Positions 16,929-32,846 of a stretch of DNA of 64,000 nt are shown here, in pieces. A model generated the notes under the pieces. It saw only the letters and a list, made by a program, of their open reading frames with translations. It made no database searches and was not told the DNA's origin. The stretch spans positions 3,124,592 to 3,188,591 of the forward strand of contig NZ_CM001792.1 of the NCBI RefSeq assembly GCF_000340475.1, read 5' to 3'. The number at the start of each line of letters is the position of its first letter. Positions within the stretch are counted from its first letter, which is position 1. This stretch comes from Oceanobacillus kimchii X50 (GTDB lineage: Bacteria; Bacillota; Bacilli; Bacillales; Amphibacillaceae). The translations under genes were made by a program, and so were the position numbers.

Positions 16929-18590
16929 TTACTCTGTTACGTCAGCATATTTCAAATCAAAATAACCAACTGGATGACGTAGAATTCCTTCCACATGATC
17001 CGCTTCTAGAACTACTGTATTATAGTAACGAATTGGCATTGCAACCATTTCTTCTGCAAGCAATCTCTCCGCTTCATATAAATATTCGTAGCGTTGTTCT
17101 TCATCTGTTTCTGTTTTTCCTTTTTCAATTAATTCATCGTACTCATCATTCGACCAACCAGTACGGTTCATATAAGAATCCGTAATAAAGCTCTCTAGGA
17201 AGTTTACCGGGTCATTGTAATCATTAATAAAAGAACTACGTGATAGTTGTAACTCTAGGTTTTGCTGCGCTTCAGCAAATACGTTCCATTCTTGGTTTTC
17301 TAATGTTACTTCGACACCAAGATTTTCACTTAACATATTTTGAATCGATTCCGCAACAGCTTTATTCGTGTCACTTGTGTTATAAGACAAAACAATGCTT
17401 GGAAGTTCACTATAGCCTTCTTCTTCCATTCCTTGCTCTAAAAATTCTTTCGCTGTATCTGGATCAAACTCTACTAAGTTTCCATTTTCATCACGGAAAT
17501 CTCCACCATCTGGAGTAGTAAATCCAGGAGATACAAAACCATAAGCTGGCTCTACACCATTTTTCACGACATAGGTAGCAATATCTTCACGATTAATGGC
17601 ATATGCAAATGCCTTACGAATATTTTTATTTTGGAATGGTTCTTCTGTAATGTTAAAACGGAAGAATTCTAATCCGCCATAATCACCAATAAATACATTA
17701 TCTCCATCAATTAATTCATCTGACATTTCTGGAGGGATACTTGCTGTATCGAGCTCTCCTGTTTCAAACATTTGATATTGTGTATTCGTATCATTTACCA
17801 TTGCAAAATGGATCTTATCTAAATTAACAGCATCTGCATCCCAATACTCTGTATTTTTGGCAAATACCATTTCACTATCATGATCCCATGATTCCAATAA
17901 AAATGGACCGTTTGCCACAAATGAGTCTGCTTCCGCATGCCACTCAGCATTTTCTTCTGCCACTTTATGATTTACTGGGAAAAATGCTGGATTTGTTAAC
18001 ACATCTAGGAAAAACCCAGTCGGTGCTTCCAATACTACTTCTAGCGTTTTTTCATCCACAGCAGTAATCTTGACATCATCTGCTGATCCTTCACCATTAT
18101 TAAATGCTTCTGCTCCTTCAATAAAGTATGCTAAAAATGCAGCAGAGGATGCATTCTCCGGATCCAGCATATATTTCCACGCATACACAAAGTCTTCTGC
18201 AACTACTGGATCTCCATTCGACCAGTTTGCATCTTCACGTAAATGGAATGTGTAAGTTAATCCGTCTTCTGATATGTCCCAGTTCTCCGCTACGCCTGGA
18301 CCGGCAACATGGTCTTGATCTAACCTAGTTAGACCTTCCATTAAGTTGTTTAACGGATCCCAAGAAACTTGATCAAACCCAATCGATGGATCGAGTGAAG
18401 TCGGTTCTACGCCGTTATTCAAACGAAGAACTTTTTCTCCAGCAGCTTCTTCATCTTGACCTTTTTCTTCTTCTGTTTCCCCTGCATCAGCATCATCTGG
18501 CTCACCTGCATCTTCATTTGCAGTACATGCTGCTAATACAAATACCGTTAACAAAGCCAACAAAATCAACAGTAACTTTTTGTTCTTCAT
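16929..18590 (-). CDS. dppE: Peptide-binding lipoprotein DppE
   Basis: This SBP_bac_5 (family 5) solute-binding protein has 553 residues. The signal peptide ends in the lipobox LAAC (Cys22), followed by an acidic linker rich in Asp, Glu and Gly to about residue 52. The binding-protein core starts with VLRLNNGVEPTSLDPS. It captures peptides outside the membrane for DppBC. The order dppA-B-C-D-E is that of B. subtilis. It is followed by a hairpin-bearing repeat rather than directly by ykfA, which could favour higher expression of this abundant component. Confidence 0.93.
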   Translation of the reverse strand: MKNKKLLLILLALLTVFVLAACTANEDAGEPDDADAGETEEEKGQDEEAAGEKVLRLNNGVEPTSLDPSIGFDQVSWDPLNNLMEGLTRLDQDHVAGPGVAENWDISEDGLTYTFHLREDANWSNGDPVVAEDFVYAWKYMLDPENASSAAFLAYFIEGAEAFNNGEGSADDVKITAVDEKTLEVVLEAPTGFFLDVLTNPAFFPVNHKVAEENAEWHAEADSFVANGPFLLESWDHDSEMVFAKNTEYWDADAVNLDKIHFAMVNDTNTQYQMFETGELDTASIPPEMSDELIDGDNVFIGDYGGLEFFRFNITEEPFQNKNIRKAFAYAINREDIATYVVKNGVEPAYGFVSPGFTTPDGGDFRDENGNLVEFDPDTAKEFLEQGMEEEGYSELPSIVLSYNTSDTNKAVAESIQNMLSENLGVEVTLENQEWNVFAEAQQNLELQLSRSSFINDYNDPVNFLESFITDSYMNRTGWSNDEYDELIEKGKTETDEEQRYEYLYEAERLLAEEMVAMPIRYYNTVVLEADHVEGILRHPVGYFDLKYADVTE

Positions 18591-18606
18591 ACCATTTCCC
18601 CCTTTT

Positions 18607-19623
18607 TTAATACTGGAAAGAACTTTCAGCTAATAGCTGTTGTGCCCGTTCATCTTGGAGCCAACAATCCACGTTATGTGATGGCGTTAACTCTGTCTGA
18701 ACTGGATAAACTTTATCACACACCTCCATTGCAAACGGACACCTTGCTGCAAAAGGGCATCCCTGTGGAGGTGAGAATAAATCAGGTGGTGTACCATCAA
18801 TTGGTGTTAATTGATCTTCCTTTATGTCCAATCGAGGTACAGAATTTAACAAACCTTTTGTATATGGATGTTGCGGTTGATAAAATATTTCACGTTTTGT
18901 ACCAGATTCGATAATTTTTCCTGCATACATTACTGCAATTCGATCTGCTATTTTAGCAACTACGCCTAAATCATGTGTGATTAAAATAATGGAAACACCC
19001 ATCTTTTCCTGTATCTTTTCAAACAACTCTAGTATTTGTGCTTGAATCGTGACATCAAGTGCTGTCGTTGGTTCATCAGCTATAAGTAGATCTGGCTCAC
19101 AAATTAAGGCAATTGCAATAACAATACGTTGTCGCATTCCTCCACTAAATTGATGTGGATACTGTTTCAGGCGCTCTTCTGGACTCGGTATTCCAACCAA
19201 TTCCATCATTTCAATCGCTTTTGCTTTCGCTTCTTTTCCCGAAATACCTTTATGTTCTTTTAAACCTTCCATTAGTTGTGTACCAATGGTAAGTGTTGGA
19301 TTTAATGCTGTCATCGGATCTTGAAAAATCATCGAAATATCTACACCACGAATCGATCGCATCTGTTTCTCTCGGAATTGAATTAAGTCTTTTCCTTTAA
19401 AATAAATATTCCCTTTGGTAATTTTCCCTGGCGGGTTAGGGATCAGTCGCATGATTGCGTTTGACGTAACACTTTTTCCACATCCAGATTCTCCCACTAT
19501 TGCTAGTGTTTCTCCTTTATTTAAATAAAATTTTACTCCACGAACCGCCTGGACAGAACCACCATAGGTTGTAAACGTTACATGAAGATCTTTTACTTCG
19601 AGTATTTTTTCCAAATGGTTCAC
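18607..19623 (-). CDS. dppD: Dipeptide ABC transporter ATP-binding protein DppD
   Basis: This 338-residue ATPase has Walker [10 protein letters not shown], the signature [14 protein letters not shown], Walker [14 protein letters not shown] and the switch THDLG. The C-terminal Cys cluster ([14 protein letters not shown] and CW) is that of OppD/DppD proteins. The GTG start directly follows the dppC stop (TAG then GTG), so translation is probably coupled. Confidence 0.9.
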   Translation of the reverse strand: MNHLEKILEVKDLHVTFTTYGGSVQAVRGVKFYLNKGETLAIVGESGCGKSVTSNAIMRLIPNPPGKITKGNIYFKGKDLIQFREKQMRSIRGVDISMIFQDPMTALNPTLTIGTQLMEGLKEHKGISGKEAKAKAIEMMELVGIPSPEERLKQYPHQFSGGMRQRIVIAIALICEPDLLIADEPTTALDVTIQAQILELFEKIQEKMGVSIILITHDLGVVAKIADRIAVMYAGKIIESGTKREIFYQPQHPYTKGLLNSVPRLDIKEDQLTPIDGTPPDLFSPPQGCPFAARCPFAMEVCDKVYPVQTELTPSHNVDCWLQDERAQQLLAESSFQY

Positions 19624-20577
19624 CTACTTCCTTAATTTTGGATCCAATGCATCCTGAAGTCCGTCTCCAAGTACGTTAAATGCAAACATCGTAAATGATA
19701 TAAAGAAGGCCGGGAAGAATAAAGTCCACCAGTTACCGGAAAGAATCGCACCTAATGAATCATTGGCCATGACACCCCAACTTGCAAACGGAGCCTGGAT
19801 TCCAAGTCCAATAAAACTTAAAAATGCTTCGGCAAAAATGGCTGATGGTACAGTTAATGTCATTTGAACAATAATTGGACCCATCGTATTCGGTAATAAA
19901 TTCCGCCTAATGATTCTCGATGACTTTGTACCAAATGCACGTGAAGCGAGGACAAATTCATAGTTTTTAATTTGTAAAACCTGTCCTCGCACAATTCGGG
20001 CCATCCCAACCCAGCCAGTAATCGTTAGAGCAAGTATTATCGTACCTAAGCTAGGTCCTAATACTACCAGAAGTAAGATAACAACTAATAAGTATGGCAA
20101 TCCATATAAAATCTCAATAATTCGCATCATTACATTATCCGTGCGACCGCCTTTATACCCGGAAATACCACCCCAAATAATTCCTACGGTAACATCAATC
20201 AATGCTGCCACTAATCCAACAAACAGGGAAATTCGCGCACCATACCATGTTCGCGTAAATACATCCCTTCCAGCACTATCTGTTCCAAACCAGTGCTCAC
20301 TAGATGGTGGTTGATACTGATTAGGTAAGTCCTGTTTATTAACTTCATATGTTGAAATCATTGGTCCAAAAATTGCCATGACTGTAAGCAATACTAAAAA
20401 TACTAAGCCAAGCATTGCCATTTTATTTTTCACTAATCGTTTCCATGCGTCTTGCCAATAGGAAAGAGAAGGTCTAGCAACGGATTCTGCTTCCAGTGTA
20501 TCCTTACCTTTCCAAGTAAACCATTCATCTGGAACTGCAGGAGGATTCTTATCGGATAATTCTTCATTGGAACTCAT
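19624..20577 (-). CDS. dppC: Dipeptide ABC transporter permease DppC
   Basis: This 317-residue protein has a long N-terminal cytoplasmic part, then the OppC_N span (about 50-72), and the BPD_transp_1 domain with about five more spans. The coupling-helix motif EAFLSFIGLGIQAPFASWG is clear near the C-terminus. It forms the membrane channel with DppB. Its ATG overlaps the dppB stop by four bases. Confidence 0.9.
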   Translation of the reverse strand: MSSNEELSDKNPPAVPDEWFTWKGKDTLEAESVARPSLSYWQDAWKRLVKNKMAMLGLVFLVLLTVMAIFGPMISTYEVNKQDLPNQYQPPSSEHWFGTDSAGRDVFTRTWYGARISLFVGLVAALIDVTVGIIWGGISGYKGGRTDNVMMRIIEILYGLPYLLVVILLLVVLGPSLGTIILALTITGWVGMARIVRGQVLQIKNYEFVLASRAFGTKSSRIIRRNLLPNTMGPIIVQMTLTVPSAIFAEAFLSFIGLGIQAPFASWGVMANDSLGAILSGNWWTLFFPAFFISFTMFAFNVLGDGLQDALDPKLRK

Positions 20578-21512
20578 GACGCTTCCCCTCCCTTGCTATT
20601 CATTTTTATTCGAGGGTCGAGGATTCCATAAGCAATGTCTACAAGGAATAACATGAAGATTAGAAAAGCACTATAGAATACGGTCGTTCCCATAATTACT
20701 GGATAATCCCGTTGATTTATACTTTCGACAAAATATTTACCCATACCTGGAATTGCAAATATCTGCTCAATTACAAATGTTCCCGTTAGTATTCCGGCTA
20801 ATAATGTCCCCATAATGGTAACAACAGGCATTAATGCATTTCGAAGTGCATGCTTAAAAATAATTTTCCAAGGAGACAATCCTTTCGCCTTGGCCATTTT
20901 TATGTAATCTTGCGTAAGAACTTCCAGCATGGTTGAGCGAGTAAGTCTTGCTATAATTGCCATCGGTCCTGTTGCTAACGCTAAAACAGGCAGTACCATA
21001 TGTGCTGGGCTTTTCCACGTTGCAGTCGGAAATAATTCAAAGTTAACTGCGAGTTGCTGAATAAGTAATGTGGCTAAAATGAAGTTTGGAATAGAGATTC
21101 CTAATACTGCAATTCCCATGGTTAAGTAATCTAATATCCCATTATGTCTTAGCGCAGCGATAATCCCTACTAAAACACCTGAAATAACTGCAACAACGAT
21201 GGTAATAATTCCTAATTCAAAAGAAATCGGAAATCCTCTTGATAATAAATCATTTACAGATTGATTTGGTTGTTTAATGGAAGGTCCAAAATCAAATGTG
21301 ACAATGGATTTTAAATACAGTAAATATTGCACGTGTGGTGGTTTGTCTAAATTATAATGTGCTTCTAAGTTTGCACGAATTGTTTCATTGGAAGACTGAT
21401 CACTATTAAATGGTGAACCTGGTATACTCGTCATGAGTACAAAAGTTAGTGTAATAATAATCCAAAGCGTTACTGCCATAATGGCTAATCTTTTTAATAT
21501 GTATTTCAGCAA
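20574..21512 (-). CDS. dppB: Dipeptide ABC transporter permease DppB
   Basis: This permease of 312 residues has six or so membrane spans and the typical OppB/DppB opening, LKYILKRLAIMAVTLW, then LTFVLMTSIPGSPF. The coupling motif EQIFAIPGMGKYFVESI lies near the C-terminus. I set the start at TTG 21512, eight bases after AGGGGG, because homologues align there; the GTG three codons earlier lies within the ribosome site. It partners DppC. Confidence 0.88.
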   Translation of the reverse strand: MLKYILKRLAIMAVTLWIIITLTFVLMTSIPGSPFNSDQSSNETIRANLEAHYNLDKPPHVQYLLYLKSIVTFDFGPSIKQPNQSVNDLLSRGFPISFELGIITIVVAVISGVLVGIIAALRHNGILDYLTMGIAVLGISIPNFILATLLIQQLAVNFELFPTATWKSPAHMVLPVLALATGPMAIIARLTRSTMLEVLTQDYIKMAKAKGLSPWKIIFKHALRNALMPVVTIMGTLLAGILTGTFVIEQIFAIPGMGKYFVESINQRDYPVIMGTTVFYSAFLIFMLFLVDIAYGILDPRIKMNSKGGEAS

Positions 21513-21557
21513 ACGATGCACCCCCTATAAATTTGCTAACACGTTGTCTGTTTTTGT

Positions 21558-22382
21558 TTAAGAGAATGTAGTATTCATTGCCAGCTCTGTCATGACTAAC
21601 ATGGCTTGATATGCCTCTTTCATATCTTTTGCACGGAACCTTACCTTTGTTGTTCCTTCAATCAATTCTGTTCCTGGCATAAGATTCGCCCATTCTGCTT
21701 GACCATAATTACAAAATTCAATGGTTAATTCAGGTTGTTCTGGTGGTATTAAGGGTTCTACATTACTTGCATTGGTTAATGCTTGTTTCACTTTTTTCTC
21801 TAATAATGCTCCTGCTTTCGATGGAGTAAGACTCTTTACTGAAGATCTTGAAATTGACTCTTTGACGATGGCGGTTGTAACTCCTGGAATCAATTCTTCC
21901 GCTTCCATCGCAGTGTAATCATCGCCAGTAACCAATAAGACTGGAACATTGTAATATCCTGCTAAGTAGGCGTTCATCCCCATTTCACCAATACAATGAT
22001 CATTAATGAAAAAATTTCTCACCGCATGAATCATTGAATGCGACATTACTCCTGGGCTTCCTGCCTGCGAATGATAACCAACTAAAAAAGCACCCGTAAA
22101 TGAATAATCCAAACCTTGTACCATAGAAAAAGGCTTTACTTCTCCAATAATCAAGTGGCAATCTGGATGAATGTCTTCAATTAGGAGATTGTTCATTTTC
22201 GAGTGACTGTCATTTACAAGCACTTCTTCACAACCAGAATCAAAAGAAGCTTGAATAATGTAGTTCACTTCTTTTGTCATGATTATCCTAGAACGCTCAT
22301 AATTATGGCTATTTGCATCAACAAAGGTATAGTCTGGTAGTCCGGTAATACCTTCCATGTCTATCGATATGTATATTTTCAT
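21558..22382 (-). CDS. dppA: D-aminopeptidase DppA
   Basis: This 274-residue M55 metallopeptidase begins MKIYISIDMEGITG. All residues described for B. subtilis DppA occur at the same numbers: zinc ligands Asp8, Glu10, His60, His104 and Glu133, and the nucleophile His115 (in MSHSMIHA). The enzyme is a self-compartmentalised decamer that cleaves D-Ala-D-Ala and D-Ala-Gly-Gly. As first gene of dpp-ykf it fits recycling of wall-derived D-amino-acid peptides. The start follows GGTGGGTGAG. A possible CodY site lies 28 bases upstream. Confidence 0.95.
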   Translation of the reverse strand: MKIYISIDMEGITGLPDYTFVDANSHNYERSRIIMTKEVNYIIQASFDSGCEEVLVNDSHSKMNNLLIEDIHPDCHLIIGEVKPFSMVQGLDYSFTGAFLVGYHSQAGSPGVMSHSMIHAVRNFFINDHCIGEMGMNAYLAGYYNVPVLLVTGDDYTAMEAEELIPGVTTAIVKESISRSSVKSLTPSKAGALLEKKVKQALTNASNVEPLIPPEQPELTIEFCNYGQAEWANLMPGTELIEGTTKVRFRAKDMKEAYQAMLVMTELAMNTTFS

Positions 22383-22409
22383 GTTGTCTCACCCACCTAC
22401 ACTATTGTT

Positions 22410-22424
22410 AATTTTCTATTAATT
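22410..22424. promoter_or_regulatory. Candidate CodY box upstream of dppA
   Basis: AATTTTCTATTAATT matches the CodY consensus AATTTTCWGAAAATT at 12 of 15 positions, 28 bases upstream of the dppA start. The dpp operon is CodY-repressed in B. subtilis, which raises the prior. The region is AT-rich, so chance matches are common. Confidence 0.45.
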
Positions 22425-22560
22425 TTATCATGTTTTTTTAATTATGAGAAGTTTTATATTTTGTATTAATCTGAATATTTTTCAAATAAGTGGACATAAT
22501 AGAATTAAAATGGGATATGTAGATTTCTTTTAATCAGGAAATTTTTTCCCGAAACACGAA

Positions 22561-22592
22561 AAAGTAGATGCGTAATAACACATCTACTTAAG
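22561..22592 (-). terminator. Terminator of murAA
   Basis: AAGTAGATG/CATCTACTT forms a 9-bp stem with a 10-base loop and CTTTTTCG follows on the minus strand, 26 bases past the murAA stop. It isolates murAA from dppA. Confidence 0.8.
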
Positions 22593-22617
22593 AAATAATT
22601 TTTCAGATAATATTTGA

Positions 22618-23949
22618 TTAATCCGCAGCTATTTCATTTGATTCTTTTGCGGTGGTTACATAGAGTGGTTGTACAATTACTCCGTTCTCATCCACTCTCT
22701 TGATATCTGCTCCAAGCGCTGCTAACTTATCAACAATATCAACATAGCCTCGGTCAAGATGTTTAAGCTCAGTTACACGTGTGTATCCATCACTTACAAG
22801 TCCAGCTAAAATAAGGGCCGCTGCCGCACGAAGATCTGTTGCCGCTACTTCAGCACCTTGTAATTCTGAAATACCTTCAATAATTACACTGCGTCCTTCA
22901 ATTTTAATATTGGCATTCATGCGACGAAACTCTTCTACATGCATAAATCGATTTTCAAAAACAGTCTCTGTAATCACACCTGTGCCTTCTGCACGTAGCA
23001 TTAGTGACATCATTTGTGATTGCATATCTGTAGGAAAACCAGGATGTGGTAATGTTTTGATATCTGTTGATTTCAATTGCTCAGGTCCAATAATACGTAA
23101 CCCGCCATTCTCATCAATTACGTCTACATTCATTTCTTCTAACTTTGAAATCACAGAGCGTAAATGTTCACGCATCGCATTCTCAATGAATACATTACCT
23201 CCAGTTATTGCAGAAGCTACCATAAAAGTACCTGCTTCAATACGGTCAGGTATAATCATATGCTCCGTACCGTGAAGCTTTTCCACACCAATAATACGGA
23301 TTGTTTCCGTACCTGCTCCAACGATATTCGCACCCATCTTATTAAGATAATTTGCTAAGTCAACAATTTCCGGTTCTTTTGCAGCATTTTCAATTACTGT
23401 CTTTCCTTTTGCAAGTGCTGCAGCCATCATAATATTTTCTGTCGCACCTACACTTGGCATATCAAGATAAATCTTCGCACCTTGTAATCTGCCATCGACT
23501 TTAGCTTCCACATAGCCGTTACCTACATGGATATCTGCTCCCATTGCTTCAAAGCCTTTAAGGTGTAAATCAATTGGTCGAGAACCAATTGCACATCCAC
23601 CTGGCATAGCAACTTTCGCGTGTCCATAACGGGCCAATAGTGGTCCCAAAACAAGTACAGATGCACGCATTTTTCTCACATATTCAAATGGGGCTTCTGT
23701 CTCTAATTGTTTTGATGCATTAATATTTACTGTTTTTGTAGCTGAATCAAATTCAACATCTGCATTAAGATTACGTAATACTTCATTAATTGTATATACG
23801 TCTGCTAAAACTGGTACTTCTTTAATAACGCTTTCCCCTTCACTCGCAATTAAACTTGCCGCTAAAACAGGTAGTACAGCGTTTTTAGCACCTTCAAGCC
23901 GCACGGTGCCATTCAATTGGTGTCCGCCACTTACGATGATTTTTTCCAT
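22618..23949 (-). CDS. murAA: UDP-N-acetylglucosamine 1-carboxyvinyltransferase MurAA
   Basis: This 443-residue EPSP-synthase-family enzyme begins [20 protein letters not shown] and carries the active-site Cys119 in [13 protein letters not shown], the fosfomycin target. It makes the first committed step of peptidoglycan synthesis, adding enolpyruvate to UDP-GlcNAc. Start ATG 23949 has AAGGGGA at eight bases; the frame extends 15 codons further without a ribosome site. Context after ywmB and the atp operon matches the essential Bacillus copy. A paralogue is at 52436-53722. Confidence 0.95.
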   Translation of the reverse strand: MEKIIVSGGHQLNGTVRLEGAKNAVLPVLAASLIASEGESVIKEVPVLADVYTINEVLRNLNADVEFDSATKTVNINASKQLETEAPFEYVRKMRASVLVLGPLLARYGHAKVAMPGGCAIGSRPIDLHLKGFEAMGADIHVGNGYVEAKVDGRLQGAKIYLDMPSVGATENIMMAAALAKGKTVIENAAKEPEIVDLANYLNKMGANIVGAGTETIRIIGVEKLHGTEHMIIPDRIEAGTFMVASAITGGNVFIENAMREHLRSVISKLEEMNVDVIDENGGLRIIGPEQLKSTDIKTLPHPGFPTDMQSQMMSLMLRAEGTGVITETVFENRFMHVEEFRRMNANIKIEGRSVIIEGISELQGAEVAATDLRAAAALILAGLVSDGYTRVTELKHLDRGYVDIVDKLAALGADIKRVDENGVIVQPLYVTTAKESNEIAAD

Positions 23950-23983
23950 GTTATAAATCCCCTTCAGATCCAATTTCCCTATA

Positions 23984-24700
23984 TTAATATTCATGTATTA
24001 GGATAGGTGTTCCTATCGTGTATTTCTCATTTCCTGCTTTGTCTTCTATAATAGCTATTTGTACATTTATCGGTTTGTCATTTACAGAATAAAAATCATC
24101 CCATAAATCTGTATACCCATAAAATGACTTTTTAATCGTGGACTTTGCTATATTGTCGTACTGTGTTGTTGTATGTCGCAAATTAAAATAATTTATTGCA
24201 TTTTCTATAAAAACATCACTATTTATTATATCATTATCTAATGAGTTCAGACAAGTATATGATTGAGCTAATTTTGTAAACAATTTATGAACAATTTCAT
24301 TCTTTGTTGTTATATACGTTTCTTTTATTTCCTCGCTCCAATCAGCCCCTTCTAAAAGAGCGATAATTTCTGCCTGTGATGACGATTCAATTGGCAAAAT
24401 CACTTTATACAATACGTCAATCCCATTTGTTTTATGATCGTTTTTAAAAATGTATTTTATACTTTTTTCATCCGTTTTTTTCTCATGGGGAAACTCATCT
24501 TTAAGCTGTTCAACTAACTGCTCTCCTTTATGTACTGTTATAGATTCCTTTATGGTAACTTGCCAATTTTCAACCTCTAATTGCTGCTCTATCGCAAAGT
24601 TTCCGAGAGCTATCATCTCGTCTCCCTTTAAATCTGATGCATGTGTTGTTGTTAAAAATAAAGAAATGGATATAAAAAAGAATAAAAGTCTATTAAACAT
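23984..24700 (-). CDS. ywmB: YwmB family secreted protein
   Basis: This 238-residue protein has a cleavable signal peptide (about 1-21, ending THA before SDL) and the alternating alpha/beta pattern of the YwmB (TATA-box-binding-protein-like) family of Bacillus. Its location between ywzB and murAA is the B. subtilis position. Function is unknown; the conserved linkage suggests an envelope or sporulation role, but that is inference. Confidence 0.85.
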   Translation of the reverse strand: MFNRLLFFFISISLFLTTTHASDLKGDEMIALGNFAIEQQLEVENWQVTIKESITVHKGEQLVEQLKDEFPHEKKTDEKSIKYIFKNDHKTNGIDVLYKVILPIESSSQAEIIALLEGADWSEEIKETYITTKNEIVHKLFTKLAQSYTCLNSLDNDIINSDVFIENAINYFNLRHTTTQYDNIAKSTIKKSFYGYTDLWDDFYSVNDKPINVQIAIIEDKAGNEKYTIGTPILIHEY

Positions 24701-24823
24701 GAAAAAATCCTCCTATCAAATCTATTAATCTTAGTTTTGACAGAAGGATAATTTTACATACGATACAAATTCCGACATTATATTAAAATGAAAGCTCTGC
24801 TATTTGCTGAGCTAAATAGGATT

Positions 24824-25054
24824 TTAGAAAAGATAAGTTAAATCTCCGGACCACTGTAGTACTTCTAAGAAGAAGCGACTAACTCCTGCTCCAATGACAA
24901 TCGTTAGAAACAAAAGAAAAACCCTTGCTTCTCCCGATCTTCCTTTTTTAAAAATATAATCAATGTTTAACGCCATCACTAGACGCCAAGTCATATAAAT
25001 AAAAAATAAATGAGAAAAGATACTAATTAATGCCATTTGTCCAACTGAAAACAT
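24824..25054 (-). CDS. ywzB: DUF1146 membrane protein YwzB
   Basis: This 76-residue protein has two membrane spans (about 5-26 and 44-65 from ATG 25054). WRLVMALNIDYIFKKGRSGEARVFLLFLTIVIG (in parts) matches DUF1146, a small family encoded next to the ATP synthase operon in Bacilli. I choose ATG 25054 after AAAGGTGG; a GTG three codons upstream is less likely. Function unknown. Confidence 0.85.
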   Translation of the reverse strand: MFSVGQMALISIFSHLFFIYMTWRLVMALNIDYIFKKGRSGEARVFLLFLTIVIGAGVSRFFLEVLQWSGDLTYLF

Positions 25055-25374
25055 ACGTACCACCTTTCTTTCTAGTAAATACTTTGACAGGTGGACAATA
25101 AAAAGTCAATTGATTGCTAACTATTACTTTCTTTTATTAAGGTTGTTTACATTTCCCGGGAAATATCGACAATTTGTTTTTGGAAAGAGAGATTAGTTGA
25201 AAATATGATGGTAAATGCTAGCTAGTAGGATTAATAGAAGAAATACCAACTTTCTATCTTAATTATAGAACCTTGTCAGGTTTTAGAACTGCTCTATTGA
25301 CAACGTACAGACTGAATATTTTCTATTAAAATACAAAAACTCCTGCAAAAAAATTGCAGGAGTAGTTTTTAGTA
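25055..25374. other. 320-bp gap between atpC and ywzB
   Basis: It holds the atp operon terminator (25340-25363) and a perfect 14-bp palindrome ATTTCCCGGGAAAT at 25151-25164, about 95 bases upstream of ywzB. TTGACT lies at about 25103-25108 but has no convincing -10 partner. Nothing else is apparent. Confidence 0.5.
25340..25363 (-). terminator. Terminator of the atp operon
   Basis: ACTCCTGCAA/TTGCAGGAGT with a short A-rich loop is followed by TTTTTG on the minus strand, 11 bases after the atpC stop. Confidence 0.88.
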
Positions 25375-25815
<441 letters not shown>

Positions 25816-25862
25816 TCAGGCATTTAAAGATTTTTTAAATCCTTTTACTTCCAGACCGAATA

Positions 25863-27257
<1,395 letters not shown>

Positions 27258-27295
27258 CTATTTCCCTCCTAACTTACTGTCCACACGGTGTAATA

Positions 27296-28162
<867 letters not shown>

Positions 28163-28249
28163 TCACCACACTTTCCTATCAGGAGTGGGGGCCGAGAAAT
28201 GATTATTCGACCCTTTATACTCTATACCGAAACTTCATTATTCGATTTA

Positions 28250-29767
<1,518 letters not shown>

Positions 29768-29779
29768 TCACCCCTATCA

Positions 29780-30325
29780 TCATTTGTTAGCAGACACGAT
29801 GCTACGTGAAATGCGGTTTAGTTTATTACTTACCGTTCCATCGTAAATCGTATTTCCGACTCTTATTTTCATACCTCCGAGAATCTTAGGATCGACAACA
29901 TTCGTAATCTGAACGCTTGTTTTTCCTAAACGTTTAGCAAAGGATGTTTGAAGTTGTTCCTTTTCATCGGTACTTAATTCTCGAATGGAATAGACGGTTG
30001 CATCTGCAATTCCTTTTGCATCGTTTACCAAAGCGACTAGGTGATCAACAATAGATGGAATGGTAGATGTACGATGACGATCAACTAGTAATTTCAACGT
30101 ATTTACCACAACCTGATCAGTCCCTTTAAACACATGAGTTAAAAGCTGTTTCTTCTTCTCATTGTCAATCTTTGGATGCTTCAGGAAAACATTTAGTTTT
30201 TGATCATTTGTAAATATTTGTCGAACTACAAGAAAATCTGCTACTAATTGGTCTAATGAATTCTTCTCTTTACCGAGCTGAAAAAGCGCATCTGCATAAC
30301 GTTTTGCTACTACGGAGTTACTCAT
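29780..30325 (-). CDS. atpH: ATP synthase F1 subunit delta
   Basis: This 181-residue OSCP/delta protein begins VAKRYADALFQLG and has the C-terminal motif DPKILGGMKIRVGNTIYDGTV, which links F1 to the peripheral stalk. Its ATG overlaps the end of atpF by four bases. Confidence 0.95.
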   Translation of the reverse strand: MSNSVVAKRYADALFQLGKEKNSLDQLVADFLVVRQIFTNDQKLNVFLKHPKIDNEKKKQLLTHVFKGTDQVVVNTLKLLVDRHRTSTIPSIVDHLVALVNDAKGIADATVYSIRELSTDEKEQLQTSFAKRLGKTSVQITNVVDPKILGGMKIRVGNTIYDGTVSNKLNRISRSIVSANK

Positions 30326-30849
30326 CGCTCTTCCCCAACTTCTTGAATGTATTCATTAATTAGTTTTTCTTGATCTTGTTCGCTAAGTTCTTTTTCAATA
30401 ACCTTACTTGCAATTAATACAGATAAGGATGCAACTTTATCTTGTAACGCTTGAATAGCTCGTTCTTTTTCATTTTGAATATCTGCTTGCGCTGCTTCTT
30501 TAATACGATTTGCTTCTTCCCTCGCTGAATCGATGATGGCTTGCTCTTGTTTTGCTCCTGCAGCCTTCGCGTCTTCTATCATTTTCTGCGCTTCTGCTTT
30601 TACTTGATTTAATTGCTCAGCTGCTTCTTTAGAAGCTTTTTCTGCTTCTGCACGACTTTGCTCTGCTGATTCAATTTCATTGGCTACGTAATTCTCACGC
30701 TCTTCCATTTTATTCATTAATGGTCCCCAAGCAAATTTCTTCAGTAACGCTAGGAGAACAAGGAAGAAGAATAATTGAACTAACATATCTGGCCAACGTA
30801 AACCACCGACACTAGCTCCAATGTTTAACAAGTCAATGTATGAATGCAC
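30322..30849 (-). CDS. atpF: ATP synthase Fo subunit b
   Basis: This protein has one membrane span near the N-terminus (about 20-40 from the chosen start), then a long charged coiled coil rich in Ala, Glu and Lys, typical of the peripheral stalk. I set the start at GTG 30849, eight bases after AAAGGAG; the GTG three codons earlier overlaps the ribosome site. Length is then 175 residues. Confidence 0.93.
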   Translation of the reverse strand: MHSYIDLLNIGASVGGLRWPDMLVQLFFFLVLLALLKKFAWGPLMNKMEERENYVANEIESAEQSRAEAEKASKEAAEQLNQVKAEAQKMIEDAKAAGAKQEQAIIDSAREEANRIKEAAQADIQNEKERAIQALQDKVASLSVLIASKVIEKELSEQDQEKLINEYIQEVGEER

Positions 30850-30985
30850 CGATCCCACTCCTTTCGCTAATAAATCACATCTATGGTCTGATGTATAAAT
30901 TCTACATCGTTACTCTTGCATAAAGGAATGGCGAAGATTCTTTGTAGCTGAACTTCGCCATTATAATTCTAGGAAAAATTGCGAT

Positions 30986-31219
<234 letters not shown>

Positions 31220-31237
31220 CTAATAAATTATTTTTTA

Positions 31238-32406
<1,169 letters not shown>

Positions 32407-32846
32407 TATATTTGCTACACTCCTAAACCCGGTAAAAGACTACCAACTCACATTTGCATCCGTTTTCAATCAAATCGGGGAAAATCTCTTGCTAGGTAAT
32501 ATTACTTGTAGTTTTAGATGCGGAGGTGTTACATTCATTGCATCTATGTATTTGAAGTCAGAAGGATCCATTGTTCGCTGTTTCATAACAGGGGATAATT
32601 TCGCGAACAAAAATTGGCTAAAAAAGCTGTTTCTCCTCACTCCACACTAAACAAGTTTACATTAGCCAAGCTAGGATTGTCAATTAGTAATAGGCATTAA
32701 TCATATTAATTATATTACATATATAAACATTGACATATTAGTCTTTCTCACCCTGATTTCCCCTATTGTGCACTGTATCACAAATTGATTCTTTCATGTT
32801 ATTTAACAACTTTCGTTTTATGACTTTTTTGTGAACAAATGTATTT
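32407..32846 (-). other. 440-bp leader and promoter region of the atp operon
   Basis: A perfect TTGACA (32679-32684, minus strand) has TGTAAA 17 bases downstream, a weak -10; this is the best promoter candidate for atpI and would give a leader of about 240 bases. A 22-codon frame starting at about 32540 (ATG AAT GTA ACA) has no ribosome site, and I do not call it a gene. No terminator for the upstream subtilase is obvious. Confidence 0.4.

Noticed and set aside
22781..23275. 164-codon plus-strand frame
   Set aside because: Antisense to murAA, Ser/Ile-rich, no ribosome site.
25151..25164. Palindrome ATTTCCCGGGAAAT as an operator
   Set aside because: It is a single 14-bp palindrome with no match to a known regulator and no clear promoter nearby, so it is noted but not called.
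32460..32545. 22-codon upstream frame before atpI
   Set aside because: There is no ribosome site and no similarity to AtpZ.
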